A stretch of DNA of 64,000 nt, taken from positions 124,001 through 188,000 of the forward strand of contig NZ_CP035544.1 in NCBI RefSeq assembly GCF_004139715.1. The letters are read 5' to 3'. Shown piece after piece: positions 8,659 through 18,332 of this stretch. Each line of letters opens with the position of its first letter. Positions within the stretch are counted from its first letter, which is position 1. The notes beneath the pieces are model-generated. The model worked only from the letters and a program-made list of their open reading frames with translations. It was not told where the DNA came from and ran no database searches. The translations under genes and the position numbers were made by a program. The DNA is from Muriicola soli. GTDB taxonomy: Bacteria; Bacteroidota; Bacteroidia; Flavobacteriales; Flavobacteriaceae.

Positions 8659-9020
8659 ATTTTTGGATAATGGGTTTTTGTCCGGGTATCCTCTACATTC
8701 CCGGTATGAGCCGTAGATAATTTTTCAAAAAGCAACAGGTGTACTTCCTCACCATTGCGGGTGGAAGGACAATGCTCAACGCCTTTAGGAACTACTATGA
8801 TCTCTCCTTCATTCACTTCTACGGTTTTGTTCCTGAATTGCATATAAAGGGTTCCTTTTAAGACTTGAAATAACTCGTCTTCCCTATCATGAACATGCCA
8901 GACAAATTCATCCTTGATTTTGGCGAGAAGGATTTGCATATCATCTACAACAGCGATCTGATGAGGATGCCATTGGTCTCTGAATATCCCGAGTTTTTTA
9001 TTGAGGTTAATTGCGTTCAT
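8655..9020 (-). CDS. Cupin domain protein
   Basis: 121-residue single-domain cupin. Motif 1 reads WHVHDREDELFQVLKG with the expected His-His-Glu metal ligands, and motif 2 PKGVEHCPSTRNGEEVHLL supplies the last His. It probably binds a divalent metal; dioxygenase, isomerase or binding roles are all possible. Overlaps the PD40 gene upstream and the dehydrogenase gene downstream by four bases each, so the three are translationally coupled. Confidence 0.88.
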   Translation of the reverse strand: MNAINLNKKLGIFRDQWHPHQIAVVDDMQILLAKIKDEFVWHVHDREDELFQVLKGTLYMQFRNKTVEVNEGEIIVVPKGVEHCPSTRNGEEVHLLLFEKLSTAHTGNVEDTRTKTHYPKI

Positions 9021-9985
9021 TGCAAAGACTTTAAAGGTGTATTCGACAAATTGATGCGGTATATATTTCCCATGCCATTCAAGGTTTTATTTGCTTCATT
9101 CAGGATATCCTGAGCAGACTCAACACTTACGGGTATTTGATCTGTCCTATCGCTTGAAAAATACAAATTCCCATGCTTCTGATCTACAAAAGGACAGAAA
9201 TCCAGAAATTCAGAATTGAGTTCCGGGCCCATATTTTGAGCCGGTGTCCAACTGCCATGCGCAGACTTTTCGGAAAAGTAAAGGTCACCACCGCCATATC
9301 CGTCCTCCCTCCCAAAGGAGCTGAAAATGATAAAAGATTCATCGGGATTAACATAGGCATTGAATTCATAAAGTGTGGAATTGACCGTTGAATCCAATGG
9401 GGTAGGAGTCTGGTATTGCCCTGAGGCATATTCACTTAGAAAAATATCCTCCCTTCCGATTCCGTCTGTACGGGTAGCCGTAAAATAGAGGTTCCCGTTA
9501 GAACTTACAGCAGGATAAAACTCATCATTTTTGGTGTTGATAATTGAATCGAGGTGAAAAGGGACGCCCCAGCCATTTTCCTTTCGTTCTACTGCCCAAA
9601 TATTGTAATCACTTCGTGTGGTATCGTTATAAATGGGTCTGTTTGAAGCGAAATACAACTTACTACCATCCGGTGCGTAAAAAGGTTCAATATCCTGGTA
9701 TTTCCCTGAAAATGGAAGAATCTGAGCTTCTCCCCAAGTTGCTCCTTCACTCGAAATAGATACCAGGGCTCTAATTTTCTGAGTGTAAGTACCTCTTGTA
9801 AATAGCACTTCATTACCATCCGGGGAAACAGCGAAATCACGTTCGTATAAAGGCGTAGAAATAAGGTCTTCAGCAAAAAGTGTCAGTTCCTTCGGGTTGT
9901 CCTTGAGATCAAATGAAACCATGTTATTTGGCTGGCAACTGAATATTAGAAGTAAGTATACCCAATAGAAGTTTTTATTCTTCAT
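9017..9985 (-). CDS. PD40/TolB-like beta-propeller lipoprotein
   Basis: About 322 residues. The start at 9985 gives a short lipoprotein signal (YLLLIFSC, lipobox Cys); an in-frame ATG at 10003 would add six residues before it. Several WD40-like PD40 repeats follow: FAVSPDGNEVLFTRG, PFYAPDGSKLYFASNRP, PAVSSNGNLYFTATR, AYVNPDESFIIFSS and PFVDQKHGNLYFSSDR, each a propeller blade. Exported and lipid-anchored; may bind a peptide or glycan, but function is unknown. Overlaps the nitrilase stop by 11 bp. Confidence 0.82.
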   Translation of the reverse strand: MKNKNFYWVYLLLIFSCQPNNMVSFDLKDNPKELTLFAEDLISTPLYERDFAVSPDGNEVLFTRGTYTQKIRALVSISSEGATWGEAQILPFSGKYQDIEPFYAPDGSKLYFASNRPIYNDTTRSDYNIWAVERKENGWGVPFHLDSIINTKNDEFYPAVSSNGNLYFTATRTDGIGREDIFLSEYASGQYQTPTPLDSTVNSTLYEFNAYVNPDESFIIFSSFGREDGYGGGDLYFSEKSAHGSWTPAQNMGPELNSEFLDFCPFVDQKHGNLYFSSDRTDQIPVSVESAQDILNEANKTLNGMGNIYRINLSNTPLKSLQ

Positions 9986-10916
9986 TCCTCTTGTTTTTCT
10001 CATTGTGAATTTCAGGTTGGTTTTTTACCCGGAATTCAAAGATGTCTTTTCGGGAATAATGCCCATTTACGTCAAAATCCAATTTTTGCCTTGGGATATC
10101 CTCCAAATCGATAACAGCGGATACGATTCCGGCAGCATTCCACAACGGCCCGGCAAGCACTTCTCCGGAAGGGGAAACAATTACGCTTCCTCCCGGGCAC
10201 ATCTGCTCCTCTTCTTCTGTTAACATGTCCTGATACTTTTCTGGAATCATCGATCTGCTGATGTACTGGTTGCAGCCCAACACAAAGCATCGTCCTTCAA
10301 GCGCAATATGACGCATAGAAGCCACCCAGGATTCCCTGGCATCTGCGGTGGGAGCGATATAAATTTCTATCCCTTTCTGATACATCGCCATTCTAGCCAG
10401 CGGCATATAATTTTCCCAACAGATGAGTCCGCCTAATTTCCCAATATTCGTATTAAAGGTGACCAGGTCTTCACCTGAAGCTTCTGACCAAATTACCCTT
10501 TCGGTACCTGTGGGTTTAATTTTCCGATGGACCCCCAGTAAACCCTCATCCGGAGAGACATACAGCATCGAACAAAACAAGCTTCCGTGGTTGTCAGAAC
10601 GTTCTGTGATTCCAACTACCAAGTAGGTGTTATAGGTTTTAGAAAGTCTTTCAAGTCGTTTAAGATCGGGGCCATTGATGTCCACACTTTGACTACGGTA
10701 CTCTGCATAGAGACTTTTACCTGCTTCGGTACGCTTGCCTACCGCAGCTCCAAAGGTAAAGCCCCTGGGATAGCCTGGAATAAATGACTCTGGAAAAACC
10801 AGGAGTTGGTACCCATCCTCTGCATGATCTGCTAGGATTGATTCCATTTTATCCAGAGTTTTTTCCCTGTCAAAAAAAACAGGATAATCCTGAACGACTC
10901 CAACTTTAACCTTCAT
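9975..10916 (-). CDS. Nitrilase (carbon-nitrogen hydrolase family)
   Basis: Converts nitriles to carboxylic acid and ammonia. The 313 residues show the Glu-Lys-Cys triad: E43 in FPESFIPGYP, lysine in HRKIKPT (about 132) and C166 in GGLICWENYMPL. The bulky FIPGYPRG loop and CWENYMPLAR are those of true nitrilases (branch 1, plant NIT and bacterial aliphatic/aromatic enzymes) rather than amidases. It starts an overlapping gene chain with PD40, cupin and dehydrogenase genes. The substrate is unknown. Confidence 0.88.
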   Translation of the reverse strand: MKVKVGVVQDYPVFFDREKTLDKMESILADHAEDGYQLLVFPESFIPGYPRGFTFGAAVGKRTEAGKSLYAEYRSQSVDINGPDLKRLERLSKTYNTYLVVGITERSDNHGSLFCSMLYVSPDEGLLGVHRKIKPTGTERVIWSEASGEDLVTFNTNIGKLGGLICWENYMPLARMAMYQKGIEIYIAPTADARESWVASMRHIALEGRCFVLGCNQYISRSMIPEKYQDMLTEEEEQMCPGGSVIVSPSGEVLAGPLWNAAGIVSAVIDLEDIPRQKLDFDVNGHYSRKDIFEFRVKNQPEIHNEKNKRNEE

Positions 10917-10944
10917 AAGTGTTTATTTAAGGTCAACGGGAATA

Positions 10945-12297
10945 TCAGATGCCCAGCAGTACTTTGGCAATGGTAAAATAAATTAGGATACCAAAGATGT
11001 CATTGCTGGTAGTGATAAACGGCCCTGTTGCTATTGCCGGATCTATCCCTCGTTTGTGAAGGAACAAGGGGGTGAATGTACCAATGATCCCGGCGACCAC
11101 GATAACAGCTATCAGCGAGATTGAAATGGCAAGGGCAGTGATAAATGTCCCTTTCCAAACCCAGGTAAAAAAGAGTAGGACCACGGCCAGAATTATTCCA
11201 TTGAGTAAAGCGAGGAACATTTCTTTCACCAGGCGGTTACTTATACTCCCTTTGAGATCGTCGTTGGCAAGGCCCTGTACTATAATAGCACTGGACTGGA
11301 CCCCTACATTTCCTGCCATGGCGGCAATCAAAGGTGTAAAAAAGAACAGAATAGCATGATTGCTGATCATCTCCTCAAAACCACCCATAATGGCCGCGGC
11401 ACCAAGGCCTCCCAAAAGACCTAAAAACAACCAGGGCAACCTGGCACGGGTAAGGATCCAAATGCTATCATCAGCTTCCACATCCTGGGATATACCCGCT
11501 GCTAATTGATAGTCTTTTTCTGCTTCCTCCCTGATCACATCTACTATGTCATCGATGGTAATCCTACCTACGAGTCGGCCGATCTCATCCACCACCGGAA
11601 TCGCTTCCAAATCGTATTTAGACATGATTTTGGCGACTTCCTCGGGTTTCTCGTTCACATTTACAGAATCCACCTTTGGGATATATACGTTCTTGATGGG
11701 ATTGGTTGTGGAGGTGGTCAATAAATCTTTTAAGGAAAGCCTGCCCTTTAATTTTTCTTCGTCGTCAACTACATAAATTGAATGTACCCTGGTAACGTTT
11801 TCGGCCTGAGCCCTCATTTCTTTGACACAGCGCAGGACCGTCCAATTTTCATTGACCTTTACCAATTCCTTTGCCATGAGTCCGCCCGCAGAATTTTCAT
11901 CATAGCGCAGCAGGTCTACGATATTTCTGGCGTGTTCTTTGTCTTCAATTTCGGAAATAACTTCCTGCACTATTTCCTTGGGAAGTTCTCCTACGATGTC
12001 TGCCGCATCATCGGTATCCAGTTCTTCAAGCTCCCCGGCAATTTCCTTTGAGGAGAGATTGTTCAGAATGGCTTCCCTGACGTCTTCGTCGAGCTCAGTT
12101 AGGACGTCTGAGGTTTTGTCACTATCGAGAAGTTTTATAAGGTAAGTGGCCTGCTCTTCGTCCAGTTCATTGGCGATCTCCGCCACATCGGCAAAATGCA
12201 CCTCCTTCATCAGGTTGATCAAGGCATCATCGCTCTGTGCATCGATGAGCCCAGCGATGTTGTCAAGAAGTTCTTCTGTGAGCTTAAAGGGTGTCAT
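10945..12297 (-). CDS. mgtE: Magnesium transporter MgtE
   Basis: Mg2+ channel/transporter of 450 residues, the usual length. The order is an acidic N domain of helical repeats ([29 protein letters not shown]), a CBS pair (~135-255), a plug helix, and five membrane segments with the pore signature [11 protein letters not shown] and a Pro/Gly-rich end ([13 protein letters not shown]). The N and CBS domains gate the channel by sensing cytosolic Mg2+. Overlaps the end of rsmA by 14 bp. Confidence 0.95.
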   Translation of the reverse strand: MTPFKLTEELLDNIAGLIDAQSDDALINLMKEVHFADVAEIANELDEEQATYLIKLLDSDKTSDVLTELDEDVREAILNNLSSKEIAGELEELDTDDAADIVGELPKEIVQEVISEIEDKEHARNIVDLLRYDENSAGGLMAKELVKVNENWTVLRCVKEMRAQAENVTRVHSIYVVDDEEKLKGRLSLKDLLTTSTTNPIKNVYIPKVDSVNVNEKPEEVAKIMSKYDLEAIPVVDEIGRLVGRITIDDIVDVIREEAEKDYQLAAGISQDVEADDSIWILTRARLPWLFLGLLGGLGAAAIMGGFEEMISNHAILFFFTPLIAAMAGNVGVQSSAIIVQGLANDDLKGSISNRLVKEMFLALLNGIILAVVLLFFTWVWKGTFITALAISISLIAVIVVAGIIGTFTPLFLHKRGIDPAIATGPFITTSNDIFGILIYFTIAKVLLGI

Positions 12298-13153
12298 TTG
12301 CTATCTTCTTCGTCAGCGAAATAAATTCGGCAACCCCAAGTTGTTCGGGGCGTTGGTCAAAGATAGCATCTTCTTTTAGATTATTGGAAAGCTCAAAAGT
12401 TTTTAAGCTATTCCTTAGGGTCTTTCGCCTCTGATTGAAAGCGGTTTTAACTACCCTGAAAAACAACTTCTCGTCACAGTCTAACTTCCAATTTTCCTTT
12501 CTTTTCAAACTGAGTACGCCCGACTGTACTTTTGGCGGAGGATCAAAAACTTGTGGATGTACAGTGAACAGATATTCCGCATCATAGAAAGCCTGTACCA
12601 AAACAGAAAGGATCCCATACGATTTATTCCCTTCCTTTTCACAGATCCTTTTAGCTACTTCCTTTTGAAACATCCCGGAAAATTCAGGAATCTGATCTTT
12701 GTATTCCAGCATTCGAAAGACGATTTGAGTGGAAATGTTGTAGGGAAAATTCCCGATGATAGCAAAAGGCTTATCTCCGAAGATAGTACGCAGGTCGGCC
12801 TTGAGAAAATCGGCTTCCATAACTTTAAAAGATCCTTCTCTTTCCAATACCTTAGGGTGTTCCAGCGGGAAACTGTGGTTGAGGTAAACTACAGAGTCTT
12901 CATCGAGATCCATGGCCACCAGGTTGAGTTTGCGCAGAAGTAAGTATTTGGTTAGTACTCCGGTACCCGGGCCTATTTCTAACACATGGTCATATCCTTC
13001 AAGGGAAAGAGTTTCTGATATCTTTCTCGCAATCTCATCATCTTTGAGAAAATGTTGTCCAAGGTGTTTTTTGGCTTTAACCGGACTCCCACCTGAGTCG
13101 TGGTTTCTGTTCTTGCTTTTCGATTTGGAATAATTTCGGTTTCGCTTGTTCAT
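12284..13153 (-). CDS. rsmA: 16S rRNA dimethyladenosine transferase RsmA (KsgA)
   Basis: Dimethylates two adjacent adenosines in helix 45 of 16S rRNA during 30S assembly. 289 residues: a basic N-terminal extension ([13 protein letters not shown]), then [18 protein letters not shown], the SAM motif [14 protein letters not shown] and the catalytic motif [10 protein letters not shown]. The C-terminal helical domain ends with [11 protein letters not shown]. It lies between the DUF4286 fusion and mgtE, a common flavobacterial order. Confidence 0.95.
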   Translation of the reverse strand: MNKRNRNYSKSKSKNRNHDSGGSPVKAKKHLGQHFLKDDEIARKISETLSLEGYDHVLEIGPGTGVLTKYLLLRKLNLVAMDLDEDSVVYLNHSFPLEHPKVLEREGSFKVMEADFLKADLRTIFGDKPFAIIGNFPYNISTQIVFRMLEYKDQIPEFSGMFQKEVAKRICEKEGNKSYGILSVLVQAFYDAEYLFTVHPQVFDPPPKVQSGVLSLKRKENWKLDCDEKLFFRVVKTAFNQRRKTLRNSLKTFELSNNLKEDAIFDQRPEQLGVAEFISLTKKIANDTL

Positions 13154-13163
13154 TCAGGCCGTT

Positions 13164-13802
13164 TCATTTCATTTTTCCCAGGTACACCCAGGCCTTAATT
13201 CCGGATTCCAGGATTACTTCTTTTCGCAGATAGGCTTCTCCCTCGTAAGAATCTACCAGATGCATTTCTTCCTCACTAACAATAAATACAGAACCATTTA
13301 CCTTGTCCTCTGCATTCCCTGATTTCTGAATAGTTGGATAGAGGCCCCCTACTTTTTCCGGAGATACAGAATGAGCCTTTAGCTGATCTTTACTGCCCTT
13401 AAGTACCCGGGAAAATACCATCTTTTGTATTTCTTCATCCAGTAAGGTGCCATAAGAGAACAAATAGTTTGTTGCGCTTTTTATTGGTACTTTCTCAATC
13501 GAAATCACTTCGAGTTCGGTTCTGAAGGCGACCAGGGAGTTGCCAAAGTTTTTCAGGGTTTTCTTTCTCAAGCCATCGGCATCTTCTTTGTAATAGGCAT
13601 CAAGGGTAGTTCTGTCCTTTGCCTTGTATTGCACCGAATAGGTGATACCTCCTAATTCTTCTTCCACCATCACTCTGCTCATCGTTGCCTCCAGAAATTT
13701 TCCGGTGGCCAATACTTCCGGGATATGCGTTTTCTGCATCCAATCTAACCACTTCAGATGAATGGAATCCTCTACATTGACCGTCACATTATATATAAGC
13801 AT
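13164..13802 (-). CDS. DUF4286 domain fused to gamma-glutamylcyclotransferase-like domain
   Basis: 212 residues. Residues 1-105 match the free-standing DUF4286 protein usually encoded next to rsmA in flavobacteria (MLIYNVTVNVEDSIHLKWLD, EELGGITYSVQYKAK). Residues ~110-212 are an AIG2/GGCT-like fold with the substrate-loop YLFSYGTLLDEEIQ and the acidic VDSYEGEAYLRKEV containing the putative catalytic Glu. GGCT-like enzymes release 5-oxoproline from gamma-glutamyl compounds. The fusion suggests the two functions are linked; neither is experimentally known here. Confidence 0.8.
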   Translation of the reverse strand: MLIYNVTVNVEDSIHLKWLDWMQKTHIPEVLATGKFLEATMSRVMVEEELGGITYSVQYKAKDRTTLDAYYKEDADGLRKKTLKNFGNSLVAFRTELEVISIEKVPIKSATNYLFSYGTLLDEEIQKMVFSRVLKGSKDQLKAHSVSPEKVGGLYPTIQKSGNAEDKVNGSVFIVSEEEMHLVDSYEGEAYLRKEVILESGIKAWVYLGKMK

Positions 13803-13831
13803 ATAATTGCTGTTGACTTAATTTAATCTTC

Positions 13832-15619
13832 TTAATTAATACTATCACCTCGGAGAATCCTGAAGTTCTTTCGGGCTTGAGGGAAAAAATAGCTATCCTG
13901 ATAATTGTACAAAATCTTTTCGTAGTGATATTTCGCTTTTTCAGGTTGATTCAATGTATTCCTGAACAATTCGGCCATGGCAAAATGCGCATCATCAGCT
14001 AAGATGTCGTCACCGTAGAATTCCACTATCTTGGTATAATTATAAAGTGCAGAATCATAGTCGCCTTTTTCCACAAAAAGTTCAGCTTGTTTTAACAAAG
14101 CCTCGTCTTCGATTTTTTCTCCTTTGTGCTGTTGCATGATTTCTTCGAGTATAGAAATAGCCTCTTCATTCTTGTTTTGGTAGGCGAGCAGGTCGGCCTT
14201 TGCGTATTTCTTAAGAGCAGTCTGTGTTGAATCCTCAAAGGAATTATCCGAGATTAACAAACTCAATTGCATCGCATCATTTGCGATCAGTTGAGAAGTA
14301 GATCCCCGCAACACTTTTAATTGTGTAAGTGACCAATCAAAATCCCCCTTGTAAAAACTGGTTTGCGCAACCTTAAAGCGTGCTTCCTGTCCCAGCACAT
14401 CGTTCTTCAGGTTTTTTTGAATTTGGGAGAAATAGATCAAAGCCTCATTGAATTTCTGGTCAAATACCAATATATCGCCCAAAGCCATTTTAATGTAGGC
14501 TTCTCCGTATTTTGTCAAAGGCAGATCTATGGCCTCCTTTAGAATAGGAATAGCCTTCCCGGATTCATTTTTCTTAAAAGTGAGGAAATTCGCATAAGCC
14601 ACCTGTAATTGGAGGGTAGTGGGTTGATATCCGTATTCTGAAACCAGTTCCTGGTACTTAGATTCTATTCCCGCGTAGTCTTTTTCGGATGCAGACATCA
14701 GCTCAATATCCAAAAGGTTTAATTGTGCGTTGAGTTGGGTGATACGGTCCACGCTGTTTTTATCGATATATCGGAAAATTTCGATCGCAATTTCAAGAGA
14801 TTTGCTTTCCAGGGCATTTTCACCAAGTGCTTCTAATCGTTCTATGGAGGCCTCACCTGTTCTTTTAAAAATAGCTTTTTCCTGCAGGAAGGCGTATTTA
14901 TACTGTTTTTGCTGAACAAACAACCAACTCAATAACTCGTTCCATAAAACAGCAGGTTCTTTTTGCGCTTTTTTAAGTGCCACCTCTCTGAGCAGCCTGT
15001 TGTTTTCATTATTGGGATCTTCGTTGATAAAGGAACTGATCCTTCCTATGACATTGCCCAGGGTAGACCTGCCATTACCTAGCAGTTCCAGATAGGCTTC
15101 AAACATTTTTTTGATCTTTCCCTGCTCCCCATAGATCAGGGCTATCTGGAAGTAATAATCGAGTTGTGGATTTAATTCCATGGCCCGTTCATAGGCCTTT
15201 AAGGCGTAATCCAGCAGGGCAAAACGCTGAAATCCTACACCTATTCCATATCCGTAATTGGGGTTGGTTTCTATCGCCTCCAGGGCTTTGTCGTAGTATT
15301 CCCCCGCCTGCGTGATCTTTTCCTGCAAGCGATAATTGTATCCGAGTTCAATGTAAATGGTAGGGTAGGCACTTCCGGATTCTATTTTATTTAATAGGAA
15401 GGCCTCTGCCTTATCGTAGGCCTCGAGCTGCTGATAACAGCGCACCATATTCTCAGCAAAATCCATCCTTCTGGGATTCTGTGCAACAAGCCTTTCATAA
15501 AAAACAAGGGCTTTTTCGTATTCTCCGTCATTGAAATACTGTTTTGCCAGGAAATCGTCCTGACTGAATAGGGGTAGAGCGGTGACAAAGCACAACCAAA
15601 AAATAAGAGCTTTCATCAT
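13832..15619 (-). CDS. Exported tetratricopeptide repeat protein
   Basis: 595 residues with a Sec signal (ALIFWLCFVTALPLFSQDD) and many TPR motifs. Examples are AKQYFNDGEYEKALVFYERL near the start and ADDAHFAMAELFRNTLNQPEKAKYHYEKILYN near the end. It is a periplasmic scaffold of unknown partner; similar proteins in Bacteroidota accompany envelope biogenesis. It sits between serS and the DUF4286 fusion, with 29 and 52 bp gaps, probably in one transcription unit. Confidence 0.82.
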   Translation of the reverse strand: MMKALIFWLCFVTALPLFSQDDFLAKQYFNDGEYEKALVFYERLVAQNPRRMDFAENMVRCYQQLEAYDKAEAFLLNKIESGSAYPTIYIELGYNYRLQEKITQAGEYYDKALEAIETNPNYGYGIGVGFQRFALLDYALKAYERAMELNPQLDYYFQIALIYGEQGKIKKMFEAYLELLGNGRSTLGNVIGRISSFINEDPNNENNRLLREVALKKAQKEPAVLWNELLSWLFVQQKQYKYAFLQEKAIFKRTGEASIERLEALGENALESKSLEIAIEIFRYIDKNSVDRITQLNAQLNLLDIELMSASEKDYAGIESKYQELVSEYGYQPTTLQLQVAYANFLTFKKNESGKAIPILKEAIDLPLTKYGEAYIKMALGDILVFDQKFNEALIYFSQIQKNLKNDVLGQEARFKVAQTSFYKGDFDWSLTQLKVLRGSTSQLIANDAMQLSLLISDNSFEDSTQTALKKYAKADLLAYQNKNEEAISILEEIMQQHKGEKIEDEALLKQAELFVEKGDYDSALYNYTKIVEFYGDDILADDAHFAMAELFRNTLNQPEKAKYHYEKILYNYQDSYFFPQARKNFRILRGDSIN

Positions 15620-15671
15620 GGTACTTTCTCAAAGGTAACCCAATCACGGAAGAAAAACTACCAAGAAAATC

Positions 15672-16943
15672 TTAATCTATAAGCTCAAATCCGGTATAGG
15701 GAATCAGCACCTTCGGAACCAGGATGCCATCTTTGGTCTGATAATTTTCGAGTATTCCCGCTAAAACCCGGGGAAGAGCCAAAGAACTACCATTCAGGGT
15801 ATGGGCTAATTGGGTCTTCCCATTTTTATCTTTGTACCTGAGCTTTAAGCGATTAGCCTGATAGGTTTCAAAATTGGATACAGAGCTGATCTCAAGCCAT
15901 TTGTCCTGCGCAGTTGAAAACACTTCAAAATCATAGGTAAGCGCTGAGGTGAATCCAAGATCGCCTCCGCAAAGTCGAAGTATCCTGTAAGGCAATTCTA
16001 GTTCACGAAGTATATTTTGAACATGGGCTACCATACCGTCCAAAGCTTTGTAAGAATTTGAAGGTTCTTCCACCCTTACAATTTCTACTTTATCAAACTG
16101 GTGCAAACGGTTTAGTCCCCTCACATCAGATCCGTAACTTCCTGCTTCCCTTCTGAAACAGGGAGTATAGCCAGTATAGCAAACGGGAAGGTCTTTAAGG
16201 GGTAAAATAGTATCCCGGAGAATGTTGGTCACTGGTACTTCAGCCGTAGGGATAAGGTAAAGATCATCTGCGGTAATATGGTACATCTGACCTTCCTTGT
16301 CCGGCAATTGTCCTGTTCCAAAGCCTGAAGTGGCATTGACGAGGTGAGGCACCTGCATTTCCCGATACCCGGCTTCCGTATTCTTATCGAGAAAATAGGA
16401 GATCAATGCGCGCTGGAGACGAGCCCCTTTGCCCTTGTACACCGGAAAACCCGCACCCGTTATCTTTACACCGAGTTCAAAATCGATGATGTCGTATTTC
16501 TTCGCCAGCTCCCAGTGGGGCAATGCCCCCTCATTCAACTCAGGAATATCACCTTCACGAATTACTTCTTCATTGTCTTCTTCAGAGTTTCCCGCAGGAA
16601 CCAATTCATTCGGAATGTTAGGGATAAGATAAAGGGCCTGGTCTAAGTCCGAGACGACCTCATTGAGTTCTTCTCCTAATTTTTTAGAATCCTCCTTAAT
16701 TTGAGTGGTTTGTTCTTTAAGGGCATTTGCTTCCTGTGGTTTACCCGATTTAAACAACATCCCGATTTCCCTGGAAATGGAGTTCAATTGGGCAAGTTTA
16801 CCATCCATCTCAGTCTGGATAGCCCTTCTTTTTTCATCTAAGTCAGATACCTTATTCAGCAAAGGCTCTGCATCCAGATTTCGTTTTTTAAGCGCTGTGA
16901 CCAGCTGCTCCTTGTGATCCCTTATGTGCTGTAATACTAGCAT
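15672..16943 (-). CDS. serS: Seryl-tRNA synthetase
   Basis: Charges tRNA-Ser (and tRNA-Sec where present). 423 residues: N-terminal long antiparallel coiled coil (~20-110, e.g. ISREIGMLFKSGKPQEANAL) that grips the tRNA arm, then the class II core. Motif 2 is CFRREAGSYGSDVRGLNRLH and motif 3 is ALPRVLAGILENYQ near the end. Standard length and no anomalies. Confidence 0.97.
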   Translation of the reverse strand: MLVLQHIRDHKEQLVTALKKRNLDAEPLLNKVSDLDEKRRAIQTEMDGKLAQLNSISREIGMLFKSGKPQEANALKEQTTQIKEDSKKLGEELNEVVSDLDQALYLIPNIPNELVPAGNSEEDNEEVIREGDIPELNEGALPHWELAKKYDIIDFELGVKITGAGFPVYKGKGARLQRALISYFLDKNTEAGYREMQVPHLVNATSGFGTGQLPDKEGQMYHITADDLYLIPTAEVPVTNILRDTILPLKDLPVCYTGYTPCFRREAGSYGSDVRGLNRLHQFDKVEIVRVEEPSNSYKALDGMVAHVQNILRELELPYRILRLCGGDLGFTSALTYDFEVFSTAQDKWLEISSVSNFETYQANRLKLRYKDKNGKTQLAHTLNGSSLALPRVLAGILENYQTKDGILVPKVLIPYTGFELID

Positions 16944-16985
16944 TTACTTTATTTAAGACACAAATTTACGCTTAATTGCCGAAAA

Positions 16986-18332
16986 TTATGGGCGGCCCAC
17001 TGAATGATTTTTATCAAGTGCCAGAGGAGATGGAAGGATCCAGTTGTGGTGTTTAAAGGGATGCCATTCCTCTGCCGCAAGATCAACGGAGGAGTCGATA
17101 AAAGGTTGTAGCGGGCGACCGTTGATACTTACTCTGGCTTTAGCATAAACAGCAATGTTTTGTCCTCTTTGGGCGTATTCCTTTTTCAGAAATTGCGCAA
17201 ACTGCCATATATAATCAGGATAGCAGGCCACTTTCTCCTGCTGTCCGGGACTGAGAAAAAGTCCGGGTGGTATAGTCGATGATTCTCCGGTCTCTTTGTC
17301 CACGAGGGTAAATTGAATAATTCCTGCTCTGGTTCTCAGCATCATTCTCCAGCTCATCCTATGGCCTTCTTCCGTCCATAAGACATCTCCGGGGATAACA
17401 TAGTGCCTTAATGGTAGAGCCAACTGTACTAAAAAATAGATCCCCAAACCGGCGAACAGGGTATTTTTATATCCGGGAATACGAATCTCCTCAGCAGTGT
17501 AGGGCGCCTTTTTCCTGAAAAAGATTTTCCGAATTTGTTCGGGCGGGAAGAAAAAAACGCTAAATGCCAGAGCCAGATAGGGAAATATTCCGATTTGAAA
17601 TACAATTGAATTAAAGAGGTGGAAGAATATAGAAAAGCCAAATGCCCACTTCCTTGTTGGCTTCCATAAGAGGGCAGGGACGATCAACAGGTCAAATAAA
17701 ATACCAACAATACCAATCCCTAAATGTATATACGGTTGTTGCAGTAGTTCACCAATCAGGGGATAGGAAGCTTTTCCTTTCATCAGAATGGCGATAATTG
17801 AAAGATCGAGCCAGTCTGCGTAGAGTTTTGCGATGGCTGCGTAGGTATAGACGATAAATAGCTGAAGAATAATAGTCCACTTAACCCAGGCAGGCATGTG
17901 GGTTGAAAGGAGGGTGGGATCCCTCTTGCTGTCTAAGGAGGAATAGCGTTCAGCAGGCAGGAAACACATTAAAAAAGATATGAGGATCAGCAGGTAATAG
18001 TGATTGTTGTAGGCTGTTTTTTGCATCAGGTAGACTGCAGTCCATAACAGGGTAAAAAGGATGACACTTCCCCTGTATTTATAGCCGAGAGCAATGAAAA
18101 TCCCCAGAACCCCCATAAGAATAAAATAGTAGTACATGCCATTTCCGGGAAGGGGTTGAAGCCATTCAAAATCGATAAAGGAGAAGGTAAATGAAGGTTC
18201 AACCAGGGTTCTTCGGACCCAGCCTGTGAGGATAGCTCCAAAACTTTCAAAGCTTATGAGGAGGCCAAAGAAGATTCGGAATACAATCAGAGCACTGTTG
18301 TCTACCCGTTTAAAAAGCAGCTGCCTTAACAT
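16986..18332 (-). CDS. HTTM domain membrane protein (vitamin K-dependent gamma-carboxylase homologue)
   Basis: 448 residues. The N-terminal ~300 residues are membrane helices of the HTTM family (start VDNSALIVFRIFFGLLISFES; later QLFIVYTYAAIAKLYADWLD and FFHLFNSIVFQIGIFPYLA), homologous to the gamma-glutamyl carboxylase membrane domain. The C-terminal ~130 residues are a soluble beta-rich region (HRMSWRMMLRTRAG). Function in bacteria is unproven. Its start abuts the ribF stop codon. Confidence 0.82.
   Translation of the reverse strand: MLRQLLFKRVDNSALIVFRIFFGLLISFESFGAILTGWVRRTLVEPSFTFSFIDFEWLQPLPGNGMYYYFILMGVLGIFIALGYKYRGSVILFTLLWTAVYLMQKTAYNNHYYLLILISFLMCFLPAERYSSLDSKRDPTLLSTHMPAWVKWTIILQLFIVYTYAAIAKLYADWLDLSIIAILMKGKASYPLIGELLQQPYIHLGIGIVGILFDLLIVPALLWKPTRKWAFGFSIFFHLFNSIVFQIGIFPYLALAFSVFFFPPEQIRKIFFRKKAPYTAEEIRIPGYKNTLFAGLGIYFLVQLALPLRHYVIPGDVLWTEEGHRMSWRMMLRTRAGIIQFTLVDKETGESSTIPPGLFLSPGQQEKVACYPDYIWQFAQFLKKEYAQRGQNIAVYAKARVSINGRPLQPFIDSSVDLAAEEWHPFKHHNWILPSPLALDKNHSVGRP

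Noticed and set aside
7727-8716. A 329-codon open frame on the plus strand
   Set aside because: It is the antisense shadow of the D-2-hydroxyacid dehydrogenase and has Ser/Arg-rich composition with no recognisable domain.
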